This document shows positions 28,587 to 36,896 of a stretch of DNA of 64,000 bases, one piece after another. The stretch comes from an uncultured Thalassotalea sp. (GTDB taxonomy: Bacteria; Pseudomonadota; Gammaproteobacteria; Enterobacterales; Alteromonadaceae), in the NCBI GenBank assembly GCA_947492575.1, contig CANLNK010000001.1, positions 620,001 through 684,000 on the forward strand, in the 5' to 3' direction. The notes beneath the pieces are model-generated. The model was given only the letters and a program-made list of their open reading frames with translations, was not told the origin of the DNA and searched no databases. The translations under genes were made by a program, and so were the position numbers. Positions within the stretch are counted from its first letter, which is position 1. Each line of letters opens with the position of its first letter.

Positions 28587-29515
28587 TGTTTGGTTTTCTA
28601 AGTCGCTGGCTTAGAAAGCCAGCGCGCGACATTATTTTATCTGCGCTAAGTTATCTAGCTCTTTTAGTTTCAACAGCGCCAAGCTTTGCTGCAACATATT
28701 CACTCCCGCCAATGCCAAAGCGCCTTATTGGGGAAGTGCAGTATCACTCAGTCGTCAAAGGCGATTATTTTCAAGCGCTTGCAGAGCAATATAATGTGGG
28801 CTTTTTAGCTTTGATGGCGGCAAACCCCGGTATTGATCCATTTTTACCGCCAGACGGGAAAAAGCTCATAATCCCTAGTCAAATGTTGCTGCCTTACGGT
28901 GAACGCACAGGCATTGTTATCAACTTACCTGAGTTACGCCTTTATTACTTTCAGCCTGAGCAAGCCTTGGTTCATGTATTTCCTGTCGGAGTTGGGCGTT
29001 TAGGGCTTGAAACACCGCGTACAACAAGTCGTATTGGCGAAAAGCGTGAAAATCCTGTGTGGCGACCTACCGAGGAAATGAAAGCGCGTTACTTAGCTGA
29101 AAAAGGTGTAGTACTTGCCGATGAAGTACCCCCTGGGCCGAACAACCCTTTTGGTAAATATGCGCTTCGTTTAGGCACTAGTCAGTATTTGATTCATGGC
29201 ACTAACCAACGCTTTGGTATTGGCATGCGTGCAAGTTCTGGCTGTATTCGTATGTATGACAATGATATTAAATGGCTTTATGAAAATGTGCCTCTAGGGA
29301 CTCAAGTCAAAATTTTGGATCAACCTGTGAAAATGTCATACGAGGCGGCTGGCGTAAAGCTATTTGAGGTTCATACCCCATTATCATCAGATATTGTTGA
29401 AACGCAGCTTAGGGCCAGCGAGGCAAAGCTGAGTACTTTTCTTAAAGATAAAGCTAATAAATACCGCAGTGACATAGAGAGTGCAACGGGGTTGGTAGTG
29501 CGCGTAACTCAATAG
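28583..29515 (+). CDS. L,D-transpeptidase with LysM-like domain (ErfK/YbiS type)
   Basis: 310 residues from the ATG in the ATGA overlap with ygiF. Signal sequence to about residue 40, a LysM-like peptidoglycan-binding region (about 53-105, YHSVVKGDYFQALAEQYNVG) and a YkuD domain with HGTNQRFGIGMRASSGCIRM; catalytic C221. This family either links Braun lipoprotein to peptidoglycan or makes 3-3 cross-links. A Braun-type lipoprotein gene ends 121 nt away on the opposite strand, favouring the lipoprotein-attaching role. Confidence 0.9.
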   Translation: MMFGFLSRWLRKPARDIILSALSYLALLVSTAPSFAATYSLPPMPKRLIGEVQYHSVVKGDYFQALAEQYNVGFLALMAANPGIDPFLPPDGKKLIIPSQMLLPYGERTGIVINLPELRLYYFQPEQALVHVFPVGVGRLGLETPRTTSRIGEKRENPVWRPTEEMKARYLAEKGVVLADEVPPGPNNPFGKYALRLGTSQYLIHGTNQRFGIGMRASSGCIRMYDNDIKWLYENVPLGTQVKILDQPVKMSYEAAGVKLFEVHTPLSSDIVETQLRASEAKLSTFLKDKANKYRSDIESATGLVVRVTQ

Positions 29516-29636
29516 TACTGAAGAGGCTACGCGCAATCGTGTTTGAGGCTGTTTAACGCTGAAATCAGGATAAATTTTTCGCTAGAAATATAAACTACTA
29601 ATTTTTTGCTAACTTCTTATCCCGAGTTCAGGTTAT

Positions 29637-29885
29637 TTATTTCTTATAGGTAGCTACGACATTATCGATACGTGCGTTTGTATCGTTAATTGCTGCTTCT
29701 AAAGACTTGAGCTTGTCGCCACTCATATCTGATTTTTTAAGGGCTTCGACATCTTTTGAAAGTGATTGAACTTGCGCAGACAAGTTGTCTATGCGGCTTG
29801 ATAGGTGGTCCATATGCACATTATTTTGAGCACAACCTGAAAGGATAGCCAAACCGGCGATCGCGATAATAGTCTTCATTGCCAT
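29637..29885 (-). CDS. Braun-type murein lipoprotein (Lpp-like)
   Basis: 82 residues from ATG 29885 (GGA eight nt upstream); a longer start at 29897 and a shorter one at 29879 are possible. The signal peptide ends in the lipobox LSGC, then a heptad-repeat coiled coil (HLSSRIDNLSAQVQSLSKDV) and the C-terminal ATYKK. Size, lipobox and terminal lysine all fit Lpp, whose last lysine is joined to diaminopimelate of peptidoglycan. It converges with an L,D-transpeptidase gene. It is slightly longer than E. coli Lpp (78). Confidence 0.85.
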   Translation of the reverse strand: MAMKTIIAIAGLAILSGCAQNNVHMDHLSSRIDNLSAQVQSLSKDVEALKKSDMSGDKLKSLEAAINDTNARIDNVVATYKK

Positions 29886-30110
29886 GTTTAATTCCATCTG
29901 TTTGTTATTAGTTTTTACTTTAGGGCGTGTTGTTTAGCGCGAGGCTTACGCTAAGTCTTGATTTATAAAGCTCTTTGCCCATACGAGGTTAGTATGACAT
30001 AGCCTTTTATTTGTGCAATACCAAGGTAGTGTCTCAAAAAGGCATTTCAATTGGATAAATTGAGAAAATGGTAGATATGGCGGTAAGGGGAGGGCTCTGA
30101 AATTCGAAGC

Positions 30111-30578
30111 TTAATGGTTCTTTTCGCTAAGTATTTTGTCGAGCTTTTCTTCTAACGATGCAACTTTAGCGAGTATCTCATCGTTTTGTTGGCGCAATTC
30201 TCGGTTCTTAATATTCGTGTCAGAGAAGCCGAGTGCCTTTTGTGCAAAGATACCACCCAGTGAACCTAGAATACCAACACCCAGAATAAACATTGAAAAT
30301 ACAGTTGCTTGGCCAGTAACAGTAACAGGGTATTCGTCGCCGAAACCGACAGTAGAGGAGGCCATTAACATTAACCAGACAGCATCTCCGTAACTTTCAA
30401 CTGTTGCATTTTCGGCCCCTAGCTCAGCAAGGTACGTGATGTAACCAAGAGACATGGTAAGTAAAATAAAGAGTGCAACTGCAAACAAAGAAATAACGCC
30501 TAAGCTGTAATTTTTAACACCAAATTCATCAACAGTGTAAAAACCAGACTTTTCAAAGATATTTTTTATAACGATCAT
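30111..30578 (-). CDS. Two-helix potassium channel subunit
   Basis: 155 residues with membrane helices at about 28-50 and 86-112 around a pore loop with the K+ selectivity filter TVGFGD (76-81). The C-terminal 35 residues are a charged coiled coil (ELRQQNDEILAKVASLEEKLDKIL), suited to tetramer assembly. It has no RCK or other ligand-binding domain. It is the last gene of the PspA-like yjf operon, 77 nt after the ribbon-helix-helix gene. Ion channels recur in such PspA-linked loci, so a membrane-stress role is likely. Confidence 0.87.
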   Translation of the reverse strand: MIVIKNIFEKSGFYTVDEFGVKNYSLGVISLFAVALFILLTMSLGYITYLAELGAENATVESYGDAVWLMLMASSTVGFGDEYPVTVTGQATVFSMFILGVGILGSLGGIFAQKALGFSDTNIKNRELRQQNDEILAKVASLEEKLDKILSEKNH

Positions 30579-30655
30579 TTACTGCATTCCTTTGTTTTAC
30601 TTTTCTGAGTACTTATCTTTTTACCTTTTTGTGTGTGCTTTTTGCTGAAGTGTGC

Positions 30656-30994
30656 CTAGTTATTTTCTTGTTGCTCTTTAGCTTGCACATGAACAATAAG
30701 ATCGTCCATTAATTTGCGCTTAATTTCAAGCTGCTGATCTGGGGTAAGGTTGTATTTTTCGGCTAAAACTTCGTAATCTGCTGGAGAAAGGCTGACGGTC
30801 AAGCGAGGCCTTTTAGGCCGTCTATTAGTAGGTAGTCCTAGTATCGTTCTAATTTGATCTGAAGGGCTCAGTCCAGCGTCCAATGCTTCACGGCGAATAG
30901 CCATTTGAAAGTGCTCATCCATATCAAAGGCCACTTGTACTGCCTTCATGGCTTTGACATTAGATTCCCATTTTTCTGGTATTTTTCTGCTCAT
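30656..30994 (-). CDS. Tandem ribbon-helix-helix-like small protein
   Basis: 112 residues, basic. Two segments each fit a ribbon-helix-helix pattern of one beta strand and two helices: about 18-53 (VQVAFDMDEHF...GLSPSDQIRTIL) and about 64-103 (RLTVSLSPADYEVLAEKY...). The linker NRRPKRPR is strongly basic. Two such units in one chain could act as an intramolecular DNA-binding dimer. It lies 14 nt after the DUF2491 gene, in an operon whose promoter carries palindromes of unknown ownership, so it is a candidate regulator. I know no characterised orthologue. Confidence 0.6.
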   Translation of the reverse strand: MSRKIPEKWESNVKAMKAVQVAFDMDEHFQMAIRREALDAGLSPSDQIRTILGLPTNRRPKRPRLTVSLSPADYEVLAEKYNLTPDQQLEIKRKLMDDLIVHVQAKEQQENN

Positions 30995-31008
30995 AAATAG
31001 GGTTAACC

Positions 31009-31647
31009 TTAGCTACCTGGGTACATATCGACAATATCTGTAGTTGGCCTAAACAAGGTTAGGAATACATCTGTATCTCCATCTTGCCAGACTTCAACAT
31101 CAATGCCTTTAGTTTCCGCCTCATTATACAAGGTATAGAGTTCAAACTGCTCACCGGCATCACTACCTTCGAATTGGCTGATCTGTTGACTGCGATTATC
31201 TCTACGGTGGAAATAACCGATATTGGCAAACGCTTGCTGTTGATAGTATTCGTCACTCCAGTCTTGTGTGTGACTATTATCACCAATACGATTCAGCGTG
31301 GCATTGCCTGGGTGGTCAAATAAAGTTGAGAACTGGTCTAAGTCGAATAATGCTTCGACGTCGTGATGCTCGATTTTTAATGAGAACTTTAAGTAAGTTT
31401 TATCATCCGCTTCAAGTGATAAAAAAAGCTCAATGTCACTTTGACCTGATAGTACCCATTCTGTTTGCGTGCGATGTTCAAATTCGTAGCAGTTTATTGC
31501 AGTTACTTGAAATTGTTGATCGCGCAATAGAGTAGGTAAGCCAAAACTATCTGACATCGAAATCATGTCGTTAAGTTGAAGATCTTGGACTTTCGTCACT
31601 GCACGTTGTTTTGGCTCGTTGCCAAACAGCTTCTTAATAAAACTCAT
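31009..31647 (-). CDS. yjfK: DUF2491 family protein (YjfK-like)
   Basis: 212 residues, no signal peptide or membrane helix, acidic; the start SFIKKLFG is typical of small proteins that associate with the membrane surface. The pattern matches the DUF2491 family of E. coli YjfK. It lies downstream of the PspA-like gene, separated from it by a strong terminator-like hairpin. Function unknown; conserved linkage with PspA (YjfJ) and DUF2170 (YjfI) is the main clue. Confidence 0.8.
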   Translation of the reverse strand: MSFIKKLFGNEPKQRAVTKVQDLQLNDMISMSDSFGLPTLLRDQQFQVTAINCYEFEHRTQTEWVLSGQSDIELFLSLEADDKTYLKFSLKIEHHDVEALFDLDQFSTLFDHPGNATLNRIGDNSHTQDWSDEYYQQQAFANIGYFHRRDNRSQQISQFEGSDAGEQFELYTLYNEAETKGIDVEVWQDGDTDVFLTLFRPTTDIVDMYPGS

Positions 31648-31711
31648 TGAATATCCCTGACAACAGGCTTAAAAATCGTGTGGAGTTGTTTGCGGCTAAG
31701 TATACCAGAAA

Positions 31712-31751
31712 TAAAAAAGCTCAGCCTTCTTTACCAGGTGAAGACTGAGCT
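31712..31751 (-). terminator. Strong intrinsic terminator between the PspA-like gene and DUF2491 gene
   Basis: On the minus strand a 12-bp stem (AGCTCAGTCTTC / GAAGGCTGAGCT, one G-U pair) with a 10-nt loop is followed by six T. It lies 11 nt after the PspA-like stop, so most transcripts of yjfI-yjfJ should end here, leaving yjfK and later genes at lower level or with another promoter. Confidence 0.88.
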
Positions 31752-31762
31752 GGTTGGAAACC

Positions 31763-32458
31763 TTAACCTTTGTTTTGTTTCGCTTTAATGCGGTCTAATA
31801 CTGAGCTCGCATTGTTGTCTGCAGCGCCGATGCCGGCAGCTTTTAATTGTGCTTCTAAAGAACCGTCACCAGTTTCTTCTTCTAGCATCTCTGCAGCTTT
31901 CATGCGGTCATCAAACTTCTGCTGTTTCGCTTTAATGCGCTCTAACGAGTCTTTTGCATTTAATAGCTTAGAGTTGCTCGATGAGAAATTATCTGTAATA
32001 GCAGAAGTCGCTTTTTGCACGCTTTCAGTGGTCTTTACCATTGAAAGTTGGCGTTTGTGCTCTTGAATTTGACGCTCAGACTTACGTACTAACTCTTTCA
32101 AACGGTTTGCGTTAGTTTCAAAACTCGTTAACGCTGTTTGTTGTGAGCTTAATTCAGTTTCTAAGCTAGCAATTTTTTCTGCTACCGCTAATGCTAAAGT
32201 TTCATCGCCTTTATCTAGCGCTTGCGCTGCATAACCTTCGTGCTCAGCAATTTCACGTTGTAAACGTTCAACTTCACGGCTTGCCGCCATTTGTTGCGCC
32301 ATTACGTTTGTTAGGTCACGCTTTGCTTTGGTTAAGTGATGTTCTGCATCGCGAATTTCTTGTTCAAAAATACGAGTGCCGTTTGCATCGACAATTGCTT
32401 CGCCTACTTCCGTAGCACCACCACGGACGGCTGTCATAATTTTCTTAAAAATGCTCAT
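31763..32458 (-). CDS. yjfJ: PspA/IM30 family protein (YjfJ-like)
   Basis: 231 residues, almost entirely helical with long heptad stretches, beginning MSIFKKIMTAVRGGATE, an amphipathic membrane-binding helix as in PspA/Vipp1 (ESCRT-III-like). It contains DANGTRIFEQEIRDAEHHL, characteristic of the YjfJ subgroup. A short helix after an acidic, glycine-rich break closes the protein, which ends DRIKAKQNKG. It follows the DUF2170 gene by 20 nt and is ended by a strong terminator, which suggests it is the most abundant product of the operon. Role: membrane repair or remodelling under stress (by family). Confidence 0.88.
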   Translation of the reverse strand: MSIFKKIMTAVRGGATEVGEAIVDANGTRIFEQEIRDAEHHLTKAKRDLTNVMAQQMAASREVERLQREIAEHEGYAAQALDKGDETLALAVAEKIASLETELSSQQTALTSFETNANRLKELVRKSERQIQEHKRQLSMVKTTESVQKATSAITDNFSSSNSKLLNAKDSLERIKAKQQKFDDRMKAAEMLEEETGDGSLEAQLKAAGIGAADNNASSVLDRIKAKQNKG

Positions 32459-32478
32459 AATGTGCTCCTCAATGATGG

Positions 32479-32892
32479 TTAAACTAAGTAATCGCTCATG
32501 TCATCGATAATTTCGATGGCGTTGTTACTGAGTACGGCAAGTTCATGTTCAATATCGTCGAAAGTAGAACCAATCGATAGGGCGCCAAAAATAACGTATT
32601 TGTCGCCAATTTTAGAGAATGAAGATAACGGCATTGGAATGCTCATTTCTAGCATTGCAGTATGCATGTCATCAACTTTGTCTTGCTTCACTTCATCACT
32701 ACCCCAAAGGTAAGTAATACACAGAATTTGATCGTCTGTGACAGAAACAAAAATTGGGAGTTCTTCACGGCCTTCAACGGTAATTTGTAGTACATCGACA
32801 TCACCCGTAATTGGCTGGCAATCAAAAACCATCCCGGTTTCAGAGTTATCAGCTAGCGCATTTAGGTGATTAGCTATCTTATGAATATTCAT
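32479..32892 (-). CDS. yjfI: DUF2170 family protein (YjfI-like)
   Basis: 137 residues from ATG 32892, chosen because GAGGAT sits at good distance upstream and MNIHKIANHLN matches the length of E. coli YjfI; a longer in-frame start (32937) would add 15 atypical residues. Acidic, soluble, no signal peptide. It is the first gene of the minus-strand yjfI-yjfJ unit, with two 13-bp palindromes 58 and 93 nt upstream. Function unknown. Confidence 0.82.
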   Translation of the reverse strand: MNIHKIANHLNALADNSETGMVFDCQPITGDVDVLQITVEGREELPIFVSVTDDQILCITYLWGSDEVKQDKVDDMHTAMLEMSIPMPLSSFSKIGDKYVIFGALSIGSTFDDIEHELAVLSNNAIEIIDDMSDYLV

Positions 32893-32949
32893 GTTTATCC
32901 TCATGGTAAATAAGCAGCAAAGTGGCGATCCCGTCACTGGTTGCTAATC

Positions 32950-32962
32950 GACATATTATGTC
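32950..32962. promoter_or_regulatory. GACATAWTATGTC operator-like palindrome, copy 1
   Basis: GACATATTATGTC, two perfect 6-bp arms around one central base. On the minus strand (toward yjfI) it reads TTGACATAATATGTC. It lies 58 nt before the yjfI start, about one to two helical turns downstream of a likely -10 element. Confidence 0.75.
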
Positions 32963-32984
32963 AATGGTTATAATTTAGCATCGC

Positions 32985-32997
32985 GACATAATATGTC
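32985..32997. promoter_or_regulatory. GACATAWTATGTC operator-like palindrome, copy 2
   Basis: GACATAATATGTC, perfect arms. Centre-to-centre distance to copy 1 is 35 bp. On the minus strand it forms TTGACA (-35) followed 16 nt later by TAAATT (possible -10), so a protein bound here would cover the promoter. Confidence 0.75.
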
Positions 32998-33056
32998 AAT
33001 AGCGATACCCTAATTTATTTTGATCTTTTTTACTTGCCCAAATAATTCGCTCAAAT

Positions 33057-34751
33057 CTATGGTGAAATACCTTGTTGATCTCGCCATGCTTTTTGATGAA
33101 GCTGGTAGATAGTATGACTACCTAAATAATTAATACCAATTTCATTTTTGTTAAGAAAAAAGTCATTAGGAAAATTAAACGCGCTGAGAATTATCGGCAT
33201 TGTTAACCATGTGTGCTCAACCGGTAATGCGCTTAGTCGCTCAAGTCGCTGCAGCGGAGACAATCCTTTCTTACTGGCGATCGTCCAGCCCCATTCGCCA
33301 AAGCTGGGGACATTGTCGTGGTATTGCTCAACGTTTTGAAAGTTGGCTGCCGCTAGTGTATTACCGATGGCAATAAACGAGTCTTTTGCATGATATGGAC
33401 TCGTTGATTGTATACCGATGACGCCATCTGCAGACAACAACTGGTTCAATCGCGCGTAAAAGTTTACGGAATAAAGCTTATTCAAGTCAGGGTGACTAGG
33501 GTCTGGCAAATCGACAAGTATTGCGTCGTATATTTTGCGATTTGCAATAAGGTCATCAATAGCTAAAAATGCATCAGCGCCAATAACCTCTACTTTATCT
33601 GACGTTAAACTAGATTTGTTTAAGCTGGTAATCTTTCGTGCCAAATCTTGAGGTAAATACTTGTCTGGCTCTGCGAATATATCCAGAAGTTGTTGGTCTA
33701 GATCAACAAGTGTTACTTCCTTTGCGCCCCAATTCAGCACATCACGGAGTGCTAGGCCGTCGCCACCACCAATAATGAGTACTTTGTCGTTACGCGCTGC
33801 ACTTGCCATCACAGGATAGACTAAGTAGCCGTGATAAATTTCTTCATCCAGAGACGAAAACTGCAATCTGCCATTTAAGTAGAAATTAATAACTGATTCA
33901 TTTTCAACGCCCATATTGCGTTCAGTGAAGGTTAGTTGTTGGTAACGAGTTTTATCTGAATAAATCACTTTATCTAGATACAAGAGATTGTTCATTTGAT
34001 TCAGCCAATTATTCCCTTGCTGAAAAATGATCAACATCAAGATTGCCAATACAACATGAAGCGACACTAACACTTTTCGCCATTTAAGGTGGGCCCAAAA
34101 GCGGCTGATAAAGACACCACCTGCGACGAGATTAAGCCCTGCTGTTATAGCTCCAGCTTTACTGATATCAATGGCCAATAAGAACAACACCCAAATTGCC
34201 GCACCAACACCAGCACCAATATAATCAGCGCCGTAGATCGTACCTAAGTTGTGTTGCAGATGCTTTTGGTGGATATGTTCGCGAATCTTGGCGATTAGAG
34301 GTATTTCCATCCCAATAAAAAAGCCAAGTAGTGCGCCGAAAACGTATGGTAGTTTAAGTGCAAACCAGCTTAAACTTTTAAATATACCACCGCGGGGGAG
34401 GGCATCTGGCGGCATATTAAAGGTATCAGCAACGAGCTGGGGTAAAAGCTGAGTGATGGCTATTGCTCCACCAATTAGCAGAATCGCACTGCATCCAAGC
34501 AGAGCAATAATAACCTCTAGCCAAACAAAACCATTAAATGGGCATTTTATTTTGCGAGCGGCAAATGCACCGAACCCCATGGCGACAATCATTAAGCCGA
34601 TCATGGTGTAGATGGTACTTTCCATTACCCCAAGCACTCGGCCGGCATAATGCGAAAGCAGGTATTCGTAGATAAGTCCACAGCCCGCAAGAAGTGCCAT
34701 GGTAAGAATTAAAATCGTATCGTCGACTAGGACACGACGTTGATGAGTCAT
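33057..34751 (-). CDS. Membrane-anchored polyamine aminopropyltransferase (SpeE-like)
   Basis: 564 residues. The N-terminal 240 residues hold about seven membrane helices; the C-terminal part is a spermidine-synthase-type methyltransferase fold with VLIIGGGDGLALRDVL (nucleotide-site GGGDG), VTLVDLDQQLLDIF and DAILVDLPDPSHPDLNKLYS. Such fused proteins occur next to yjf/PspA-like genes, with an inferred role in polyamine metabolism at the membrane. It lies between the yjfI operon (164 nt downstream) and the DUF350 gene (162 nt upstream, with a hairpin between), so it may be separately transcribed. The substrate is not known. Confidence 0.85.
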   Translation of the reverse strand: MTHQRRVLVDDTILILTMALLAGCGLIYEYLLSHYAGRVLGVMESTIYTMIGLMIVAMGFGAFAARKIKCPFNGFVWLEVIIALLGCSAILLIGGAIAITQLLPQLVADTFNMPPDALPRGGIFKSLSWFALKLPYVFGALLGFFIGMEIPLIAKIREHIHQKHLQHNLGTIYGADYIGAGVGAAIWVLFLLAIDISKAGAITAGLNLVAGGVFISRFWAHLKWRKVLVSLHVVLAILMLIIFQQGNNWLNQMNNLLYLDKVIYSDKTRYQQLTFTERNMGVENESVINFYLNGRLQFSSLDEEIYHGYLVYPVMASAARNDKVLIIGGGDGLALRDVLNWGAKEVTLVDLDQQLLDIFAEPDKYLPQDLARKITSLNKSSLTSDKVEVIGADAFLAIDDLIANRKIYDAILVDLPDPSHPDLNKLYSVNFYARLNQLLSADGVIGIQSTSPYHAKDSFIAIGNTLAAANFQNVEQYHDNVPSFGEWGWTIASKKGLSPLQRLERLSALPVEHTWLTMPIILSAFNFPNDFFLNKNEIGINYLGSHTIYQLHQKAWRDQQGISP

Positions 34752-34826
34752 GAAAAGCTTTCTCTTAAAATTCAGGAAATTAATCGGTTCGTTTCAAGGT
34801 GAAAAGCTAACCGAGCTTAATAATAA

Positions 34827-34853
34827 AATGGCCTAGCAAATTGCTAAGCCATT
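34827..34853 (-). terminator. Hairpin after the DUF350 gene
   Basis: A 27-nt near-perfect palindrome (AATGGC...GCCATT arms, interior TAGCAAATTGCTA) is followed on the minus strand by a T-rich TTTTATTATT. It probably ends the lipoprotein-DUF350 transcript. Confidence 0.6.
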
Positions 34854-34913
34854 ACTGTCATTACGAATGAATACAAAGTGTCCCCCATCTGGAACCGACT
34901 TCTTTGTATTCCT

Positions 34914-35819
34914 TTATGCCATTAATCCTGTAAGGATAAGTGCAATTGAGACACTGATGGCCATTTCAATTGCGGCAACACCGATGTTGTGTTGTTGGTC
35001 GACTTCCTCAACCAAGTTGATACCCCATAACACAAGCTTCTTAGCGATGAAGGTTAATATAGTAACGAGTATGGTCATTACCACACCAAATACTAACCAT
35101 CCAAGTAAGTTAATAACTAGTGTGTCCGGGCTGTAGCTAAAGAAGTAGCTTGCCGCAGTTACCGCAAGTGCCGTACTAATCACTTGGCCAGCATAACGAA
35201 TAGCTAGGGCTTCTTGCCCATTAGAGAAAGCTTCTTGTAGCGAATCACCTTGATTGTTCTTCGCATACTGTCTTTCCTTGATACGGGTCGCAACAATTAA
35301 CATTGCTTGAGAAACAACAAAGCCGCTAACAATCGCCACTAAGGTATTCACATCGACACCGTACACCCAAATTAGCACGGCACGAATAACAATCGCTGTC
35401 GCAATAGCACTTGCCGCATCAACGATGCCGATAGTGACGTTCCCCGCTTTGATAAGCTCTGTTTTGTTGACTTCATTAAGTGCAACTTTATCGTGAACGA
35501 AACGGCCAACTTTGATCAGTACCAAACCCAGTAAACCGTAGCTAAGCATGCCAATGATTTCCATGCTAAGGCTTTCCGCCGTTTCACCGGTAATAGCACC
35601 ATTTAACACAATGCCTAGCGCAGCAATTGAGCCAGCGACACTGATACCAAATGCGAAGTTGTCTTGTTTTGATAGTTCATCGGTTGTGTCGACATTTGCT
35701 GTGACCCCCGATATAAAACGCATAGCACTTAACAGTACAATTGCGATAACTAAATCTACAGCTAAGAAAATAAGTAAGTCAGAATTTAGCGCAGTAATTT
35801 CTAATAAGGTATTTAACAT
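34914..35819 (-). CDS. yjfL: DUF350 membrane protein with duplicated domain (YjfL-like)
   Basis: 301 residues with about eight hydrophobic helices in two similar halves. Each half holds a helix pair typical of DUF350 (DNFAFGISVAGSIAALGIVLNGAI and HNIGVAAIEMAISVSIALILTGL). E. coli YjfL has a single DUF350 unit, so this is a tandem version. It follows the lipoprotein gene by 17 nt. DUF350 is poorly characterised; linkage to PspA and polyamine-type enzymes suggests a role in membrane homeostasis. Confidence 0.82.
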   Translation of the reverse strand: MLNTLLEITALNSDLLIFLAVDLVIAIVLLSAMRFISGVTANVDTTDELSKQDNFAFGISVAGSIAALGIVLNGAITGETAESLSMEIIGMLSYGLLGLVLIKVGRFVHDKVALNEVNKTELIKAGNVTIGIVDAASAIATAIVIRAVLIWVYGVDVNTLVAIVSGFVVSQAMLIVATRIKERQYAKNNQGDSLQEAFSNGQEALAIRYAGQVISTALAVTAASYFFSYSPDTLVINLLGWLVFGVVMTILVTILTFIAKKLVLWGINLVEEVDQQHNIGVAAIEMAISVSIALILTGLMA

Positions 35820-35836
35820 TTTTATTCTCCTAACAA

Positions 35837-36850
35837 TTATTTACCACGACGAAATCCGCGCGAGGTACTACTACTGCTGTCTCTAAAACTTGCACTTTTG
35901 CCATATTTTGAGCTGGTTGTTTTCTTGGCATAAGTACTTTTATTTGGGTTGTTGCTTTTGAAGCGGTTAGCACTTGTTTGTGCTGTTTTACTTTGGCTTG
36001 AAATGCCTGACGCACCGCTGCGGTTTTTGCTATAAGCGCTATTAAATTTCTGGCTACCACTTTGGAAGCTTTTACGCGTTCTATTCTCTACTTGTGTTTG
36101 CTTGCGCAACTGTGTTGGCGAACTGTAGCGTGTTCTGCCGTAGTCGTGGTAATAGCTGTAGTTACGACTGTTGCCCCACGTATGATAATAAATGCGGCGC
36201 TTGCGTTTGCGGTCAAAGGCGTCATCAATATCCAACACATCATCTAAAATGCGGTAAATACCATACCAAGCCCAAAATGACATACCGTTGTTGTCAGTTT
36301 GCCATTCACCATAGGCAGGGTTACCGATAAGTTGTTCGCCGACACCAAAGTTCTGAGCATTGTTAGCTGCCATACTTTGGGCCTTAGACATCGAATTTAC
36401 ACGCGGCAATTCGCCATTCGACATATCGGCTAACACATTAAGCGGGTCACTTAACGCATCCGAATAAAGCACAGGATCTGCTGCTTGATATATATTAAGC
36501 AACTCATCGAAGCGTGCTTGTGGGCTGGCAAACATCTGCGGCTGATTCTTAGCTGTGTTTATGCGATCCAGCAAGGCTAAATACATTGGGCCATTAACCG
36601 TGGCGTCTTTTTTAAATTCATCGGCCAGCGTTATTAATTGCGGAGATTTTTCGGCAATGTGAGCAGCATATTGATTAATAAGTTTGGCGTTTCTAACATC
36701 GCCGCGCTCAATTAAATCACCCAGTGCCTGAACGCGTTGTTCAGTGACGGGAATTTGCGCCTCTATTTGTTCTTTTACAGGATCGCCGCATCCTGCGAGT
36801 GTAAAGGTAATCGCGATTATCACGAATTTGAGTAATTGCATTTGTGCCAT
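35837..36850 (-). CDS. Lipoprotein with Ser/Lys/Arg-rich C-terminal tail, unknown family
   Basis: 337 residues from ATG 36850, chosen for AAGGATGAG upstream and a proper lipoprotein signal ending in the lipobox LAGC; an upstream ATG at 36901 lies inside a palindrome and would bury the signal. The middle is helical and acidic. After about residue 215 comes a Tyr/His/Arg-rich patch (RRIYYHTWGNSRNYSYYHDYG), then about 100 residues of Ser/Lys/Asn/Arg low complexity ending RGFRRGK. The tail may bind lipopolysaccharide, peptidoglycan or nucleic acid, but this is a guess. First gene of the unit lipoprotein-DUF350. Confidence 0.7.
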   Translation of the reverse strand: MAQMQLLKFVIIAITFTLAGCGDPVKEQIEAQIPVTEQRVQALGDLIERGDVRNAKLINQYAAHIAEKSPQLITLADEFKKDATVNGPMYLALLDRINTAKNQPQMFASPQARFDELLNIYQAADPVLYSDALSDPLNVLADMSNGELPRVNSMSKAQSMAANNAQNFGVGEQLIGNPAYGEWQTDNNGMSFWAWYGIYRILDDVLDIDDAFDRKRKRRIYYHTWGNSRNYSYYHDYGRTRYSSPTQLRKQTQVENRTRKSFQSGSQKFNSAYSKNRSGASGISSQSKTAQTSANRFKSNNPNKSTYAKKTTSSKYGKSASFRDSSSSTSRGFRRGK

Positions 36851-36896
36851 CTCATCCTTAAAAATGCTATGGTTATCATTCATTAATAACACTCTT

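Noticed and set aside
33000-33056. A further GACATAWTATGTC copy before the aminopropyltransferase gene
   Set aside because: I searched near 32998-33056 and 34752-34913 and found none, so that gene is probably outside the candidate regulon or read through from upstream.
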